From the NCBI RefSeq assembly GCF_024345795.1, contig NZ_JAGQBU010000017.1, forward strand, positions 1 to 60,269: DNA of 60,269 bases, given 5' to 3'. The DNA comes from Synechococcus sp. J7-Johnson (GTDB taxonomy: Bacteria > Cyanobacteriota > Cyanobacteriia > PCC-6307 > Cyanobiaceae). Below are positions 36,061-43,323 of this stretch, piece by piece; position 1 is the first letter of the stretch; each line of letters starts with the position of its first letter. The notes under the pieces were generated by a model that saw only the letters and a list, made by a program, of their open reading frames with translations, had not been told where the DNA came from and searched no databases. A program made the translations under genes and the position numbers.

Positions 36061-36626
36061 TCAGACTGCCGAGGACCGCCTCCCTGGCGGCGATCGTGGC
36101 AGCAGCCCTGGCCACTTTTCTGAGTGCTTGCTCACTGCCTTGGTCCGGCCGTTCCCGTCCGGCTCCATCGCCTGGCTGGCAATCGAACCTCAGCCGTCAG
36201 GATCCAGCCCTGAGCGGTGACGGTCGCCTCCTGGCCAGCATGATCGAACGCCAAGGCCGATCGACTGTGCTGCTGCAGGAGCGCATCAGTGGGCGGGTGC
36301 TGCCTCTGCGCCACCTCAGTCGCTGGCAGCCGCACAGTTCCCCTTCCCTCAGCTGGAGGGGCCGCTATCTGGCCCTGATCGTGCAGCGGGGTGACCGGCG
36401 CCTTGCGGTGATTGAAGACCGGCTCACCAATCGGCTTGTGCCTTTGCCCTTGCCGGGCGGACTGGAACCGGTGAGGCTGAGCCTGGCGCCTGACGGCCAG
36501 AGTCTGGCCCTTCAACTGGTGGCCGCTGGCCGCTGGCAAGTGGAGCTGTTCGATCTGGGAGGGGTTCTTGAGATCGACCCGCCGGCTGGAGAGGTGCTGC
36601 GCACTCCAGCATTGGCGCCGCCGTGA
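36057..36626 (+). CDS. TolB/beta-propeller-like lipoprotein A, about 189 aa, probable CTG start
   Basis: From GTG at 36096 the product begins MAAALATFLSACSLPW, a lipobox (LSAC) with no positive n-region. If translation starts at the CTG at 36057, overlapping the Ycf66 stop as CTGA, the N-terminus becomes MIRLPRTASLAAIVAAALAT, a perfect lipoprotein signal. The mature part has repeating blades (DPALSGDGRLLASMIERQGR, SPSLSWRGRYLALIVQRGD, VRLSLAPDGQSLALQLV), the TolB/WD40-like propeller pattern but only about three blades. It is paralogous to the following gene. The start codon is an inference. Confidence 0.7.
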   Translation: MIRLPRTASLAAIVAAALATFLSACSLPWSGRSRPAPSPGWQSNLSRQDPALSGDGRLLASMIERQGRSTVLLQERISGRVLPLRHLSRWQPHSSPSLSWRGRYLALIVQRGDRRLAVIEDRLTNRLVPLPLPGGLEPVRLSLAPDGQSLALQLVAAGRWQVELFDLGGVLEIDPPAGEVLRTPALAPP

Positions 36627-36644
36627 CACCCCTGGGGCGCAACC

Positions 36645-37148
36645 GTGACATCTGACATCGTCCAGGTAAGGCTGGCGCAGCTGGGCCTGGCCCTCATGGC
36701 CGTCAGCCTGCTCGGAGCCTGTGCGTCCACGCCCATGCGGCCCCTGCCCGCCATCAACCAACAGTTGGAGCAGAGTGGCGGCAACCGCGACCCTTCCCTC
36801 AGCGGTCGCTGGCTGGCCCTGATCAGAGGCCGCGACGGGCGAGAGAGGATTGAGCTGGTCAACCTGGATCAGAACCGGCCAATACCCCTGCCGGGCCTGA
36901 ACCGCCCAGATGCCCAGCCCCTGAACGTAAGTGTCGATGCCGCAGGGGAGCGCATGGCCCTGATCCGCCAGCGCGACGGCCGAACCGAACTGGCGCTCTA
37001 TCGACGCAGCCGGGAAAGCCTGCAGCCGCTGCCGCTAGAGCCGCCCGGGGTGCCCAGGCAGGTGCAGCTCAGCGCCGATGGCCGGGTGCTAGCCGTTCAG
37101 GTCAGCCGCGGCGGCCTCTGGCAGGTAGACCTGATTGAGCTGCCCTGA
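36645..37148 (+). CDS. TolB/beta-propeller-like lipoprotein B, 167 aa
   Basis: The signal peptide has hydrophobic core LGLALMAVSLLGAC with lipobox LGAC. The mature chain has blade-like repeats DPSLSGRWLALIRGRDGRE, LNVSVDAAGERMALIRQRDG and VQLSADGRVLAVQVSRGG, ending WQVDLIELP. This parallels gene A, whose last blade ends WQVELFDL, so the two are tandem duplicates. They follow ycf66 on the same strand. The start is a GTG at 36645, 18 nt after the previous stop. Three or four blades are too few for a closed propeller, so the chains may dimerise. That is inference. Confidence 0.75.
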   Translation: MTSDIVQVRLAQLGLALMAVSLLGACASTPMRPLPAINQQLEQSGGNRDPSLSGRWLALIRGRDGRERIELVNLDQNRPIPLPGLNRPDAQPLNVSVDAAGERMALIRQRDGRTELALYRRSRESLQPLPLEPPGVPRQVQLSADGRVLAVQVSRGGLWQVDLIELP

Positions 37149-37151
37149 AAA

Positions 37152-37352
37152 TCAGGGCACCAGGCCCGCCCAGTGCAGGAAGGTGTCGCCGCTGAGGGCC
37201 TCAATCAGCAGCACGGCAGCAAAGCCGAGCATCGCGAAGCGCCCGTTCACCCGCTCCGCATAGCCACTCCAGCCGAAGGCCGGAACGTCAGAGGTGGTGG
37301 CACTGGTGGTGAGGGTTGCCTCAGGTTCACTGGCAGGAGCTGGGGAGGACAT
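37152..37352 (-). CDS. hli: High-light-inducible protein (HLIP/SCP), 66 aa
   Basis: The C-terminal helix segment YAERVNGRFAMLGFAAVLLI is the chlorophyll-binding E-x-x-N-G-R-x-A-M-x-G-F signature of the LHC-like one-helix proteins. They protect PSII assembly and chlorophyll under excess light. The N-terminal half is a flexible Ser/Thr/Ala region. The start codon at 37352 follows the ABC transporter stop with no gap (TGAATG), so hli is the distal gene of the HIT-ABC-hli operon. Confidence 0.93.
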   Translation of the reverse strand: MSSPAPASEPEATLTTSATTSDVPAFGWSGYAERVNGRFAMLGFAAVLLIEALSGDTFLHWAGLVP

Positions 37353-39380
37353 TCAGGTCTCATGGTTGCGGCCAAAGTCATAGCCCTCGGTTGGCAGCAG
37401 CCGCCAGCCCCCCTGGCCGTCGAGCTCGAGCACGGTGTCGTGGAAGGCAACCAGGGTGGGCCTGTGCCCCACACTCACGAAAGCCATCTCTCGCTCCACA
37501 AGCAGATTGTAGAGGGCCTTCTCGGTGGCCACGTCAAGGGCACTGGTGGCTTCGTCGAGGACCACGAAGCGGGGGGAGTTGAGCAGCAGCCGGGCAAAGG
37601 CGAGGCGCTGCTGCTCGCCGAGAGAAAGCAACCGGGGCCAGTCCTGCTTGATGTCCAGATCGGGGTAGCGCCCCACCAGTTCGGGCAGGCGCACCTCCTC
37701 AAGCACGTGGCGCAGCTGTTCGTCGCTGAAGCGATCGGCGGGCTGGGGGTAGCAGAGCTGCTCCCTGAGGCTGCCCAGGAGCATGTAGGGCTTCTGGGGA
37801 ATGAACATCAGCTCGCCCACCGGAGGGCGCTGCACATGGCCCGCGGCCGGAGGCCAGAGCCCACTCACCAACCGCAGGAAGGAGGTCTTGCCGCAGCCCG
37901 AAGGCCCGACCACCAGCAGCCGTTGGTTGGCGGTCACCTCCAAGCTGAGATCGCTCACCAGCAGACGGTTGGTGCGGGGCGGCACCAGATCCACGTGGCT
38001 CACAAGGATCGATTCGGGCCGCACTGCACCGGCCCCGGCGCCAATAGAACCACCAGCGGAGGCCTGCTCGGCGGCCACGAACTCAGCCATCTCGGCAGTG
38101 ATCGCCTCCACCTTGCCCTGGAAGCCTTCGAGGCGGCTGATGGAGGCGGAGAAGGCAGCCAGCCGATCGATGTTATTGACGATGTAGCTGACCGAGAACA
38201 GCACCTGTGAGAAGGCGATGCTGGCCTGGCCGAAGACACCGAAGTCGACCTGCTTGGCGAAGTAGATCGGCGCAATCACCAACCAGGGAAGAAAGCGGGA
38301 GAAGTAGTCGTAGGAGCGCTGGATGACACTGATCAGCGCCTCCCAGATGATCAGTCGGTTGTAGTTGACGATCACCCCGTCAAGGCGGCGTTCGCCCTCC
38401 TTCTGCTCCTGGCGCTCGCCCTGGTAGAAGGCGATCGACTCGGCATTGTCACGGATGTGAACCAGGCCGTAGCGGAAATCCGCCTCCAGTTTCAGCTGCT
38501 GATAGTTCAGGTTCACCAGCTTGCGGCTGGCGAACACGATCAGGGCCGTGCCGCCCACCGAATAGCCCAGCAGCCACAGAGCCAGAGTCTGGTTGATGCT
38601 CCAGAGAACGATGATGAAGCTGAAGAAGGTGAGCAAGGCGGAGATGATCTCCACCGTCACGCTCAGGCTGGTGGCGGTGAAGCTGGCCGCGTCCTGGGAG
38701 ATCCGCTGGTCCGGGTTATCGATCTCCTCAACGCTTTCATCGTTGGGGTTGAGAACGTAGTAAGCCCGGTTGGTGAGGTAGCGGCCCAGCATGCGGCCGC
38801 TAAGCCACTCCCGCCACAGCAGACCGAGCTTGGGAATCAGATAGCTCTGGATGGCGCGGATCGGCAGGGCCAGCACCAGGCAGAAGGCGTAGATCGCGAC
38901 GATCTTCCAGAACTCCTCCGCCTTGTAGGCCACCAAGGCGTTTTCGATATTCCGGGCGATGTAGCTGATGCCCACGTTGATGCCGTTGATCACCAGGATC
39001 AGCAGGGCGATCACACCGAGCAGCAACCAGGGCAGCCAGCGCCCCTGACGCAGCTTGGCCCGCAGGCTGATGAAGGCGGCAAGCCCAGCCGCGAACAGCA
39101 CCATCACCACGATGCCGATCGGCCCGCCCCAGACCGCGGCCACCTGCTCGGGCACCCCGGGCAGGAAGCGGTTGCGCAGCTCGGGGATCCAGGCGCCGGC
39201 CGCGGCGACCACACCGGTGAGCAGCAGCAGGGTGAAACCCACCACCACCGCCAGCAGGGCCACCACCAGAAGCAGGAACTGGCCGCTGCCACCGCCGTCT
39301 TCGTCAAGAGGCAGGAAGTAGGGCTGGGCCAGGCGCTGCAGCTTGGCCAACTGCTCGCGAAGGGCCTTGAGGGGTCGCAT
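37353..39380 (-). CDS. ABC transporter, fused permease-ATPase of the ABCD/SbmA-like type, 675 aa
   Basis: Several N-terminal helices (FLLLVVALLAVVVGFTLLLL and others) are followed by an ABC_membrane_2-type permease. That region carries RAYYVLNPNDESVEEIDNPDQRISQD, the N-P-D-Q-R motif of the peroxisomal ABCD family. The C-terminal ATPase has Walker A VVGPSGCGKTSFLRLVSGLW, signature LSLGEQQRLAFARLLLNSP (a variant LSLGEQ as in ABCD proteins) and Walker B FVVLDEATSALD. A substrate such as fatty acid, cobalamin or lipid is possible from the family but not shown. It is zero-gapped with hli downstream. An HIT gene lies 40 nt upstream. Confidence 0.88.
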   Translation of the reverse strand: MRPLKALREQLAKLQRLAQPYFLPLDEDGGGSGQFLLLVVALLAVVVGFTLLLLTGVVAAAGAWIPELRNRFLPGVPEQVAAVWGGPIGIVVMVLFAAGLAAFISLRAKLRQGRWLPWLLLGVIALLILVINGINVGISYIARNIENALVAYKAEEFWKIVAIYAFCLVLALPIRAIQSYLIPKLGLLWREWLSGRMLGRYLTNRAYYVLNPNDESVEEIDNPDQRISQDAASFTATSLSVTVEIISALLTFFSFIIVLWSINQTLALWLLGYSVGGTALIVFASRKLVNLNYQQLKLEADFRYGLVHIRDNAESIAFYQGERQEQKEGERRLDGVIVNYNRLIIWEALISVIQRSYDYFSRFLPWLVIAPIYFAKQVDFGVFGQASIAFSQVLFSVSYIVNNIDRLAAFSASISRLEGFQGKVEAITAEMAEFVAAEQASAGGSIGAGAGAVRPESILVSHVDLVPPRTNRLLVSDLSLEVTANQRLLVVGPSGCGKTSFLRLVSGLWPPAAGHVQRPPVGELMFIPQKPYMLLGSLREQLCYPQPADRFSDEQLRHVLEEVRLPELVGRYPDLDIKQDWPRLLSLGEQQRLAFARLLLNSPRFVVLDEATSALDVATEKALYNLLVEREMAFVSVGHRPTLVAFHDTVLELDGQGGWRLLPTEGYDFGRNHET

Positions 39381-39420
39381 GAATGTTTACGAGTCGGCTC
39401 ATTGTCGCCGCTGGCGGGGG

Positions 39421-39765
39421 TCAGCCGGGGGGCCAGAGCAGGGGGCGGCCTCCGATCACATGCACATGCAGGTGAAAGACCGTCTGTCCGGCTTCAGCGC
39501 CGTTGTTGATCACGGTGCGCCAGCCGACAAGACCCTCCTGCTTCGCCACCTGAGCCGCCACCAGCAGAAGATGGCCAAGGAGGGCCTGATGGCGCGGCTC
39601 GGCGTCGGCGAGGTTTACCAGGGGCTCGCGCGGAATCACGAGCACATGCACCGGTGCCTGGGGCTGGATGTCGCGGAAGGCCAGGCACAGTTCATCGGCA
39701 TGAACCTGATCACAGGGGATTTCACCGCGCAGGATGCGCGCAAAGATCGTCTCGCTCTCGGCCAT
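39421..39765 (-). CDS. HIT-family nucleotide hydrolase, 114 aa
   Basis: The histidine triad HLHVHVIGGRPL is complete near the C-terminus. SETIFARILRGEIPCDQVHA, HVLVIPREPLVNL and WRTVINNGAEAGQTVFHL are the HinT-like core. HINT enzymes hydrolyse AMP-N-linked substrates. The ATG at 39765 excludes a Pro/Gly-rich extension of the open frame. It is first in an apparent operon with the ABC exporter and hli. Confidence 0.92.
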   Translation of the reverse strand: MAESETIFARILRGEIPCDQVHADELCLAFRDIQPQAPVHVLVIPREPLVNLADAEPRHQALLGHLLLVAAQVAKQEGLVGWRTVINNGAEAGQTVFHLHVHVIGGRPLLWPPG

Positions 39766-39844
39766 GGCGCCTCCGCCGGAACCCGGCAACGGATGGGGAT
39801 GAGACAGGCAGGGCACTCACTGGGTGTCCGATGCCCCAAAGCTG

Positions 39845-41437
39845 ATGTTGGCACGCTGCAGCAGCGCCGCCCTCCAGGGACTGGAAGGCCGAGAGGTAGC
39901 GGTTGAGGTGGACATCGCCCCAGGTCTGCCCGGGATCCAGATCGTTGGTCTGGCGGAAGCGACTGTGCGCGACGCCCGCGAGCGGGTGCGAGCCGCCCTG
40001 CGCAACAGCGGCTTTCGCGTGCCCCTCACCCGGGTGATCGTGAGCCTGGCCCCGGCGGATCTGCGCAAGGAGGGGCCGGCTTTCGATCTGCCGATCGCCC
40101 TGGGGCTGCTGCTGGCTTCGGGCCAGCTTCCGCCCGAGCGAATGAAGGGGATCTGGAGCGCCGGAGAGCTGGGCCTCGACGGCAGCCTGCGGCCCGTGCG
40201 AGGGGTGATGGCCCTGGCCCTGGCCGCCAGGCGTGGCGGGGCTCGGGCCCTGGTCGTGCCCCAGGCCAATGGCGGCGAGGCGGCGCTGGTGACGGAGCTG
40301 GCGGTGTGGCCGGCGAATGACCTGGCGCAGCTGATGGGCTGGCTGGCGGATCTACGGGGCATACCGGTACCGGTGCCCGCCCTGGCCCAGCCGGGCTCAG
40401 GCCAACCAGACCTCGCCGAGGTGATCGGTCAGGCCCACGGCCGGCGGGCCCTGGAGATCGCCGCGGCCGGTGGCCACCACCTGCTGCTGGTGGGTCCACC
40501 GGGCAGCGGCAAAACGATGCTGGCTCGACGCCTGGCGGGCCTGCTGCCGCCCCTGCCACGCCAGGAGGCTCTGGAGCTCACCCAGCTCTATTCGGTGGCA
40601 GGACTGCTGCCTGAGGGTGGCGCCCTGATGTGCTCAAGGCCCTTCCGCTCGCCCCACCACAGCTGCACGGCCACGGCCCTGGTGGGCGGCGGCGCCACGC
40701 CAAGACCGGGGGAGTTGTCGCTGGCCCACCACGGCGTGCTCTTCCTCGATGAACTGGCGGAGTTTCGCCGCGAGGTGCTCGAGCAGCTGCGCCAACCCCT
40801 GGAGGAGGGAGAGGTGTGGATCAGCCGCTCAAGGCAGCAGAGCCGCTTTCCCTGCCGCGCAACCCTGGTGGCAGCCACAAACCCCTGTCCCTGCGGCTGG
40901 TTCGGCGATCCTGAGCGGACCTGTGTCTGCGGCGAGGCTCAGCAGCGGCGCTACTGGTCACGGCTCTCAGGCCCTCTGCTCGATCGCCTCGATCTGCAGG
41001 TGGTGATGGGCAGGCTGGAGCCCGGCGCCCTGGCACGCAGCTACGGCTTGGAGGCAGAGCGGGCGGCCGGGAGGGGGAAGCGGCCCGAGAACTCGGCTGT
41101 GGTGGCAGCGCGGGTACTGAAAGCACGACAAAGGATGGTCCGTCGCAATCCTGACGGCAGGGCCAATGGCCAATTGACGGGCAGGTGCCTCAGGAGCGTG
41201 GTGCAGCTCAGTGAAGGGTCCCTGCAGCTCTGGCAACAGGCGATCACCCGTCGGGGTCTGAGTGCCCGGGCTGGAGAACGCCTGCTGCGAGTGGCCCTCA
41301 CCCTGGCGGATCTGGAGGACACCCAGGCAGTGAGCGCTCAGCACCTGGGTGAAGCGCTGTCGTACCGATCGTTCGACCAGATCGGCAACGACTCATCGTT
41401 GAAAACGGCTGGCAGGCATGAAGCCGAGCGCAGGTGA
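39845..41437 (+). CDS. YifB/ComM-type magnesium-chelatase-like AAA+ ATPase, 530 aa
   Basis: The N-terminal LonC-like domain (MLARCSSAALQGLEGREVAV through VEVDIAPGLPGIQIVGLAEA) is followed by the AAA+ module with Walker A LLLVGPPGSGKTMLARRLAG, Walker B GVLFLDELAEFRREVLEQLR, and ATNPCPCGWFGDP. The C-terminal Mg_chelatase_C domain has the LTGRCLR and SARAGERLLRVALTLADLE segments. ComM is a branch-migration helicase in natural transformation, which fits picocyanobacteria with competence genes. ATG 39845 gives the family start. A GTG at 39824 would add seven residues. The gene is divergent from the HIT gene. Confidence 0.9.
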   Translation: MLARCSSAALQGLEGREVAVEVDIAPGLPGIQIVGLAEATVRDARERVRAALRNSGFRVPLTRVIVSLAPADLRKEGPAFDLPIALGLLLASGQLPPERMKGIWSAGELGLDGSLRPVRGVMALALAARRGGARALVVPQANGGEAALVTELAVWPANDLAQLMGWLADLRGIPVPVPALAQPGSGQPDLAEVIGQAHGRRALEIAAAGGHHLLLVGPPGSGKTMLARRLAGLLPPLPRQEALELTQLYSVAGLLPEGGALMCSRPFRSPHHSCTATALVGGGATPRPGELSLAHHGVLFLDELAEFRREVLEQLRQPLEEGEVWISRSRQQSRFPCRATLVAATNPCPCGWFGDPERTCVCGEAQQRRYWSRLSGPLLDRLDLQVVMGRLEPGALARSYGLEAERAAGRGKRPENSAVVAARVLKARQRMVRRNPDGRANGQLTGRCLRSVVQLSEGSLQLWQQAITRRGLSARAGERLLRVALTLADLEDTQAVSAQHLGEALSYRSFDQIGNDSSLKTAGRHEAERR

Positions 41438-41462
41438 GTGCACACGGTTCAGAGGAAGGTGA

Positions 41463-41633
41463 TCAGCGGCGACGACGGCGCTGCTGGGCCTTGCGCTTGT
41501 ACTTCTCTGTAGGCGTCTCATGGTGACGCAGGCGCTTGAGGTCGGCGAAGATGCCGGCTTTGGACACCTGCCGCTTGAAGCGGCGCAGGGCCGATTCGAT
41601 GCCTTCGTTTTCGCCGACGGTGACCTGGGTCAT
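41463..41633 (-). CDS. rpsU: 30S ribosomal protein bS21, 56 aa
   Basis: The 56-residue protein begins [20 protein letters not shown] and continues with [20 protein letters not shown] before a basic end ([11 protein letters not shown]). These are diagnostic of bS21, which sits at the mRNA-binding platform of the small subunit. The start is the ATG at 41633. It lies convergently behind yifB. Confidence 0.95.
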   Translation of the reverse strand: MTQVTVGENEGIESALRRFKRQVSKAGIFADLKRLRHHETPTEKYKRKAQQRRRRR

Positions 41634-41691
41634 GAACCACGCAGTGGGGCTAGTTGAACGTCAATGTAGCAATCGGCTCAGCGGGCCCCAA

Positions 41692-42411
41692 TCACGGCTG
41701 GGCCTTGATGCTGGGGATGGCGATCGGTGAAGGGGCCCCAGGCGCAGCGGAAGCAGGAGGATTGGTTGCAGGAGCGCCAACGACAGGCGGATTGGCTATT
41801 GGGGCCTGAGCCTCGGGCAGGGAGGCCTCCTGGCCGGGCCAGGTGTCCCGGTAGATGTAGACGTGGCCGAGGGCGCGGTTGCCGTAGTGGCGGCGCATGA
41901 GCTTCCAGCCCGGTTCGGGAACGAACTGCAGAAAGCCATCGCTGTGACCCTGGGTGCGGGCCACCACTACCTCGGGACCCGCCTGGTTGCGGCCCGGTGC
42001 CGCCAGCAGGATGTTGTCGCTGCCCTGCCGCACAACGCTCAGCCTGTACACAGTGGCCAGATCGCTGCCACCCACCCGCAGGGAGTAGCCGTTGGCATCC
42101 ATGTAGCGGGAGCAGATTCCGGTGAAATCAAAGCTGCCCAGCAGGGGCTCCACCCGGGCCGGGGACGAGCCGCTGGTGGAAAAACAGGGGCGGCGATCGC
42201 TCACCTGCTCGTAGATGTTCAGCTGGGCGCGCACACCATCACCGATAGGTGCCGCCACCAGCACGAACTTCGACTGATCCAGATCACGGGCACTGAAGAG
42301 AGCCCCCTGGGCCGCAACGGGTCCAACAGCCGCGAGGCCCAGCAACACCGACAGGGACGGCACCAGCGAGCTGAGCGATCGCAGGAAGAGCGGCAATGGC
42401 GCGACGCGCAT
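41692..42411 (-). CDS. DUF3747 exported protein, 239 aa
   Basis: An N-terminal signal (LSVLLGLAAVGPVAAQ) is followed by the DUF3747 hallmark: FSARDLDQSKFVLVAAPIGD, RAQLNIYEQVSDRRPCF and FDFTGICSRYMDANGYSLRV. Two or three cysteines are in disulfide-compatible positions. The tail is Pro/Ala-rich and repetitive (ANPPVVGAPATNPPASAAPG). The family is cyanobacterial, probably envelope-located, and of unknown role. The ATG at 42411 is chosen over an upstream TTG. Confidence 0.85.
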   Translation of the reverse strand: MRVAPLPLFLRSLSSLVPSLSVLLGLAAVGPVAAQGALFSARDLDQSKFVLVAAPIGDGVRAQLNIYEQVSDRRPCFSTSGSSPARVEPLLGSFDFTGICSRYMDANGYSLRVGGSDLATVYRLSVVRQGSDNILLAAPGRNQAGPEVVVARTQGHSDGFLQFVPEPGWKLMRRHYGNRALGHVYIYRDTWPGQEASLPEAQAPIANPPVVGAPATNPPASAAPGAPSPIAIPSIKAQP

Positions 42412-42471
42412 CGGTGGACGAGGCAAGGTGAGCCCGATCGTAGAAGTGAGATCCAGCGACGCCAGGGGGGG

Positions 42472-42669
42472 TCAGCTGGCCTTGTTGAGACGAATTGCGA
42501 CCAGCAGGCTGATCACCGTGCCCGGCAGACAGGCCGCCAGGATCAGCCTGGTGGTGAGGACGCCCAGGTCGGGGTCGCCGTAGGAGAGCTCGAAGACGGA
42601 ACCGGTGGCGGCGATGCCAAGCAGGCAGGCCAGTCCGAGAAAGACCCCGGCGAGGGGTTGCATCGGCAT
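42472..42669 (-). CDS. Small two-helix membrane protein, 65 aa
   Basis: Two hydrophobic helices (PLAGVFLGLACLLGIAATGS and LTTRLILAACLPGTVISLLV) are separated by a short loop (FELSYGDPDLGV), ending AIRLNKAS. No family is recognised. It starts 6 nt after the end of def on the same strand and is probably co-transcribed with it. Confidence 0.7.
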   Translation of the reverse strand: MPMQPLAGVFLGLACLLGIAATGSVFELSYGDPDLGVLTTRLILAACLPGTVISLLVAIRLNKAS

Positions 42670-42675
42670 GGGGGA

Positions 42676-43281
42676 TCAGCGCTGGGAGTGGACATCATCA
42701 CGGCGGAACCCGTGATCCTTGAGCTCCTCGTTGAGGCTGAGCTCATCGCTGACCAGATCGACGAAAAGCACACCTTTGAGGTGGTCCATCTCGTGCAGGA
42801 TGCAGCGGGCAAGCAGGCCATCTGCCTTGATGCGACGAGGACGGCCCTGCTCATCGCGGTAACTCACCTCCGCCTCGCTCGGGCGCACCACGGAGAGGTA
42901 CACGCCGGGGATGCTCAGACAGCCCTCCTCGTAGGTATTGAGCGCAGCGCTGGTGGCGTTGATTTCCGGGTTCACCAGCACCATCGGCGGCGTGGCCGCA
43001 TTCTCCGGATCGAGGTCGATCACCAGAAGTTGTTTGTGAACGCCCACCTGAGGAGCGGCCAGGCCGATGCCGTGGGCGCTGTACATGCTGCGCAGCATGT
43101 CGCGGGCCAGTTCGCGCACCGATTCATCCACCTTGCTGATGCGCTTTGCGGGCTGGCGCAACACCTGATCACCGAGCTTGTGGATCGTCAGCGGTGGTGC
43201 ATCCAGCACCTGCTTGGGAACCTGGACCGTGCGGCTGGTCTGCTCCGCCTGACGGGCCATCTTGGCGAAGCTGCTGGCCAA
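42676..43281 (-). CDS. def: Peptide deformylase, 201 aa
   Basis: Def removes the formyl group from nascent proteins. All three catalytic motifs are present: GIGLAAPQVG, EGCLSIPG and HEMDHLKG (metal ligands Cys and two His). The start is a TTG at 43281, because the N-terminal SSFAKMARQAEQT is conserved in cyanobacterial Def. An ATG at 43260 would remove part of it. Confidence 0.95.
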   Translation of the reverse strand: MASSFAKMARQAEQTSRTVQVPKQVLDAPPLTIHKLGDQVLRQPAKRISKVDESVRELARDMLRSMYSAHGIGLAAPQVGVHKQLLVIDLDPENAATPPMVLVNPEINATSAALNTYEEGCLSIPGVYLSVVRPSEAEVSYRDEQGRPRRIKADGLLARCILHEMDHLKGVLFVDLVSDELSLNEELKDHGFRRDDVHSQR

Positions 43282-43323
43282 AAAGCGTCACCTGAAACGA
43301 TGTGGTGATTGTAGGAGCCGCTG

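Noticed and set aside
38457-39509. 350-codon plus-strand frame
   Set aside because: Antisense to the N-terminal half of the ABC exporter. Its composition is His/Gln/Asp-rich and it shows no domain.
41863-43308. 481-codon plus-strand frame
   Set aside because: Antisense shadow of DUF3747, the small membrane protein and def, all of which have clear motifs on the other strand.
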